From Mucilaginibacter aquaedulcis (GTDB lineage: Bacteria > Bacteroidota > Bacteroidia > Sphingobacteriales > Sphingobacteriaceae), in contig NZ_JAUFPR010000002.1 of the NCBI RefSeq assembly GCF_030409325.1, forward strand, positions 1,860,001-1,924,000: DNA of 64,000 bases, written 5' to 3'. Shown here piece after piece: positions 61,671 to 64,000 of the stretch. The notes under the pieces were generated by a model. It had not been told where the DNA came from, did not search any database, and worked only from the letters and a program-made list of their open reading frames with translations. The position numbers and the translations under genes were made by a program. Position 1 is the first letter of the stretch. Every line of letters begins with the position of its first letter.

Positions 61671-63398
61671 TTACCAGCCCGGGTTTTGTTTGTATAATCC
61701 GTGGCTAAAGTTAATTTGCGCCTGCGATATTGGCAGGTATTCATCCCTGTTTTTAGTAAACCTTGCGCCAACCAAATGCGGCGTGCGTTTGGTTTCCGTT
61801 GCAAAATAGTTATTGATGTAGTCAGCAGCAATTCCCCATCTTACGAGGTCAAAAAAGTGGTAACCTTCCATGGCAAATTCCAGCCTGCGCTCAAACATCA
61901 GCGCCTGCATAGCGAAAGCATTTGTCCACGCGCAATTCACGCCTGGTTTGTAAATATCCATACGGTAGTTTGAGGTTGGAGTACCATCTTTTTGTTTTAG
62001 TAATGCTGTACTGTTCATGGCCCTTGTACGAATCATATTAATCAAAGGAACTGCTTCAATTTCTCTGCCCATTTGTATCAGGGCCTCAGCCTTTATCAAT
62101 AATACATCTGCATATCTGATAATTTCCCAGTTTTTAGAGCTCGACATAAAAGGAGGAAAACGGGTAAAAGAAGGATCTGTATAGGCAACAGTTTCTTTCA
62201 TGCTTAACAACGGCCCATAACTTTGCAGGTCGCGTGCCCATGCTGCATCGTAAACCAAGTTAGGCTGATATTTATACGGGTGACCAGGGATAGCTACCGT
62301 ATGGTCAAGCCTTGGATCAAATGAGTTTGTTTTATAATCACCTGTGGCTACTACATCATTATCATTGAAAGTATTAAACTCCGGTAATCCATTTGCATCC
62401 GTTTTAAAGGCATTAACCATATTGGTACTTGGCGAATGAAATCCGCAGCAGCCATATTCGGCATTCATAGGGTAATCAAGCACATGACCCGCATCAGTCC
62501 GGCCTATTTGCGAGTTATCATTTTTGGAGTACTGAATGGCAAATACGCTTTCGCTTGAGTTATCAAACTGAGGCAAAAAGTTGGTTGCAAAATCGGGCGT
62601 GAGGCTATATTTTCCTGAGCTGATCACGCTATCGCAAAGGGTATTAACCTCAGCCAGTTTGGTTTTATCAATGGTGGTAACGTTATTTTTATCATCCTGG
62701 GCGTAGGCCTGGTATAATAATGTTTTAGCCAGGTATGATTGGGCGGCCCCTTTGGTAGCACGACCTACATCACTTTGAGTTGCCGGCAGGTTGGCCGATG
62801 CAAAACGGAAATCGTCGGCAATTTTGTTCCACAACTGATCGCTGGTTAACGCAACGTTTGAAATGGAACCATAAGTATCAGCAGATTTTTGAATACTTTC
62901 ATCAACATAAGGGATGTGGTTGAACAGGATCTTTAACAGAAAATAAAAGTGGCCCCTTAAAAATTTAAGCTCGGCTGCTCTTTGAGTTTTTAAAGGATAA
63001 GCTGCCGCTGTTTGCCCCTCCACCAATTGCAAAGCGGTATTACACCTGGCTATACCAACGTATAATTGGTAAAACACAGCATCGCCAGAACCGTTTGTAA
63101 CGGTGTTATTGATAAATGTTTCAAACTGATGAAACTCACCCACATCACCGGTACCGCCACCGCCTTTATAGGCATCGCCTCCGCGGATACTTCCATAGGC
63201 CCACATGCTGCTGAAAGGGATAAAAAAACGATCGTTACCAAGTGCCGAATAAGCCGCTATCACCATGGCATCGGTGTTTGCGGGTGTGGTTAAGTCTGAC
63301 TGGGAAACCACAGCCTGTGGGGTTTCGTCCAGGTATTTTTTACAGGAAACAGCCGTTATACATAGTATAAAAACCGTAATATATTTAATGAATTTCAT
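61671..63398 (-). CDS. SusD family lipoprotein of the fructan locus
   Basis: A 575-residue lipoprotein with lipobox ITAVSC (Cys at about residue 19) followed by KKYLDETPQAVVSQ. The typical C-terminal features are NWEIIRYADVLLIKAEALIQ, FERRLEFAMEGYHFFDLVRW and the terminal KQNPGW. It follows SusC by 13 bases and precedes GH32 by 92 bases. As the SusD partner it should bind fructan at the cell surface, inferred from the GH32 neighbour. Confidence 0.95.
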   Translation of the reverse strand: MKFIKYITVFILCITAVSCKKYLDETPQAVVSQSDLTTPANTDAMVIAAYSALGNDRFFIPFSSMWAYGSIRGGDAYKGGGGTGDVGEFHQFETFINNTVTNGSGDAVFYQLYVGIARCNTALQLVEGQTAAAYPLKTQRAAELKFLRGHFYFLLKILFNHIPYVDESIQKSADTYGSISNVALTSDQLWNKIADDFRFASANLPATQSDVGRATKGAAQSYLAKTLLYQAYAQDDKNNVTTIDKTKLAEVNTLCDSVISSGKYSLTPDFATNFLPQFDNSSESVFAIQYSKNDNSQIGRTDAGHVLDYPMNAEYGCCGFHSPSTNMVNAFKTDANGLPEFNTFNDNDVVATGDYKTNSFDPRLDHTVAIPGHPYKYQPNLVYDAAWARDLQSYGPLLSMKETVAYTDPSFTRFPPFMSSSKNWEIIRYADVLLIKAEALIQMGREIEAVPLINMIRTRAMNSTALLKQKDGTPTSNYRMDIYKPGVNCAWTNAFAMQALMFERRLEFAMEGYHFFDLVRWGIAADYINNYFATETKRTPHLVGARFTKNRDEYLPISQAQINFSHGLYKQNPGW

Positions 63399-63411
63399 GT
63401 CCGTACTTTAA

Positions 63412-64000
63412 TTAGTATGAAAAATTAATGCCGAGTGTAGTTATTGTTGGAATAGGGTAAGGATTTCCGGCTGTTTCCGGATCAGGACCTGTAAATGAAG
63501 ATGTTTTAAAGGTTAAAAGGTTGCTGGCCTGGATAAACACGGTTGCGCGCTGCAGCTTGCTGCCTTTAAAGGCGTTCTTCAAATTGTAGGCTAATTGTAT
63601 GTTCCTTAACTTTAAATAAGAGGCACTTTCCAGGAAATAGCTTGATGGACGCGCCTCATCATTATTATTAACCAGCGTTAATGCCGGAATGGTTGATGAG
63701 GTATTTTTAGGTGTCCAGGCATCAAGCGTTCTTAAGCCCCAGTTTGATCCGGATGCAATAGAGGTGAAATCGGTTAAATATTTGAATGAGTTATTAACTA
63801 CCCCTCCTTTTACCCCCTGGAAGAAAAATGATAATGACAGATCTTTGTAATTTACAGTGGTGTTTAAGCCATAGGTAAAGTCAGGAGCAGTATCGCCAAT
63901 ATAGCGTTCATCAGCAGGGTTGATCACTCCGTCACCGTTAACATCTTGGTAACGGATACGGCCTAAACCTTTTCCCGGCTGAGCGGCCGAATTGGTAACC
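63412..64000 (-). CDS. SusC family TonB-dependent transporter (C-terminal part)
   Basis: The frame is open to the right edge; about 195 residues are visible. It contains GLGRIRYQDVNGDGVINPAD followed by RYIGDTAPDFTYGLNTTVNY, the conserved late barrel segment of SusC proteins, and ends in an aromatic residue (GINFSY). The remaining 800 or so residues lie outside the window. It precedes SusD by 13 bases and would import fructo-oligosaccharides. Confidence 0.94.
   Translation of the reverse strand, partial: VTNSAAQPGKGLGRIRYQDVNGDGVINPADERYIGDTAPDFTYGLNTTVNYKDLSLSFFFQGVKGGVVNNSFKYLTDFTSIASGSNWGLRTLDAWTPKNTSSTIPALTLVNNNDEARPSSYFLESASYLKLRNIQLAYNLKNAFKGSKLQRATVFIQASNLLTFKTSSFTGPDPETAGNPYPIPTITTLGINFSY

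Overview
The window looks like chromosomal DNA of a Bacteroidota bacterium, most likely Sphingobacteriaceae (Mucilaginibacter/Pedobacter-like; the genus is an inference). Supporting signs are two SusC/SusD pairs, a type IX secretion (T9SS) type B cargo protein next to a PorP/SprF gene, signal peptides ending in AQ, an AT-leaning composition and a TAnnTTTG-type promoter element. No rRNA gene, complete tRNA, CRISPR array, integrase or transposase was recognised.

Layout. 1-3.9 kb: end of a ligase-associated exonuclease gene, then small housekeeping and stress-type genes (DUF5522, MarR, aldo/keto reductase, EVE, SnoaL-like). 4-15.7 kb: a glycan-degrading block with GH20, GH38, GH92 and GH29 enzymes plus a basic-secretory-protein-type metalloprotease, under a LacI regulator with a matching palindromic operator. 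It reads as a glycoprotein N-glycan degradation set. 15.9-18.4 kb: an amino-acid permease almost touching a Cys/Met-type PLP lyase. 18.5-31.6 kb: a SusC/SusD locus with a metallophosphoesterase-PQQ propeller fusion, a NamZ-type DUF1343 protein, a phosphodiester glycosidase and a DeoR regulator, followed by a membrane patatin and then a sugar-porter MFS (to 33.0 kb). This is the best candidate for an under-described system, perhaps scavenging bacterial envelope polymers. 33-37.8 kb: a small membrane peptide, a tRNA-like remnant, a Tat-type phospholipase C, an SGNH hydrolase and an EamA transporter.

37.9-46.8 kb: a MocR regulator with a repeat-type operator upstream, then redox and detoxification enzymes (SRPBCC, aldo/keto reductase, Asp-nucleophile hydrolase, FUSC, old yellow enzyme, DJ-1/PfpI, quinol monooxygenase). 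Two broken gene fragments and several palindromic sites interrupt this stretch. 47-51.5 kb: a TPR histidine kinase and its sigma-54-type response regulator. 51.8 kb: a second Asp-nucleophile hydrolase. 53.5-59.8 kb: a 1756-residue repeat-rich T9SS adhesin with PorP/SprF. 59.9-64 kb: a fructan-type locus (GH32, SusD, SusC) running off the right edge.

Several starts were moved inward from the longest open frame to an ATG with a signal peptide or normal family N-terminus. All functional assignments come from motifs read by eye; no database search was run.
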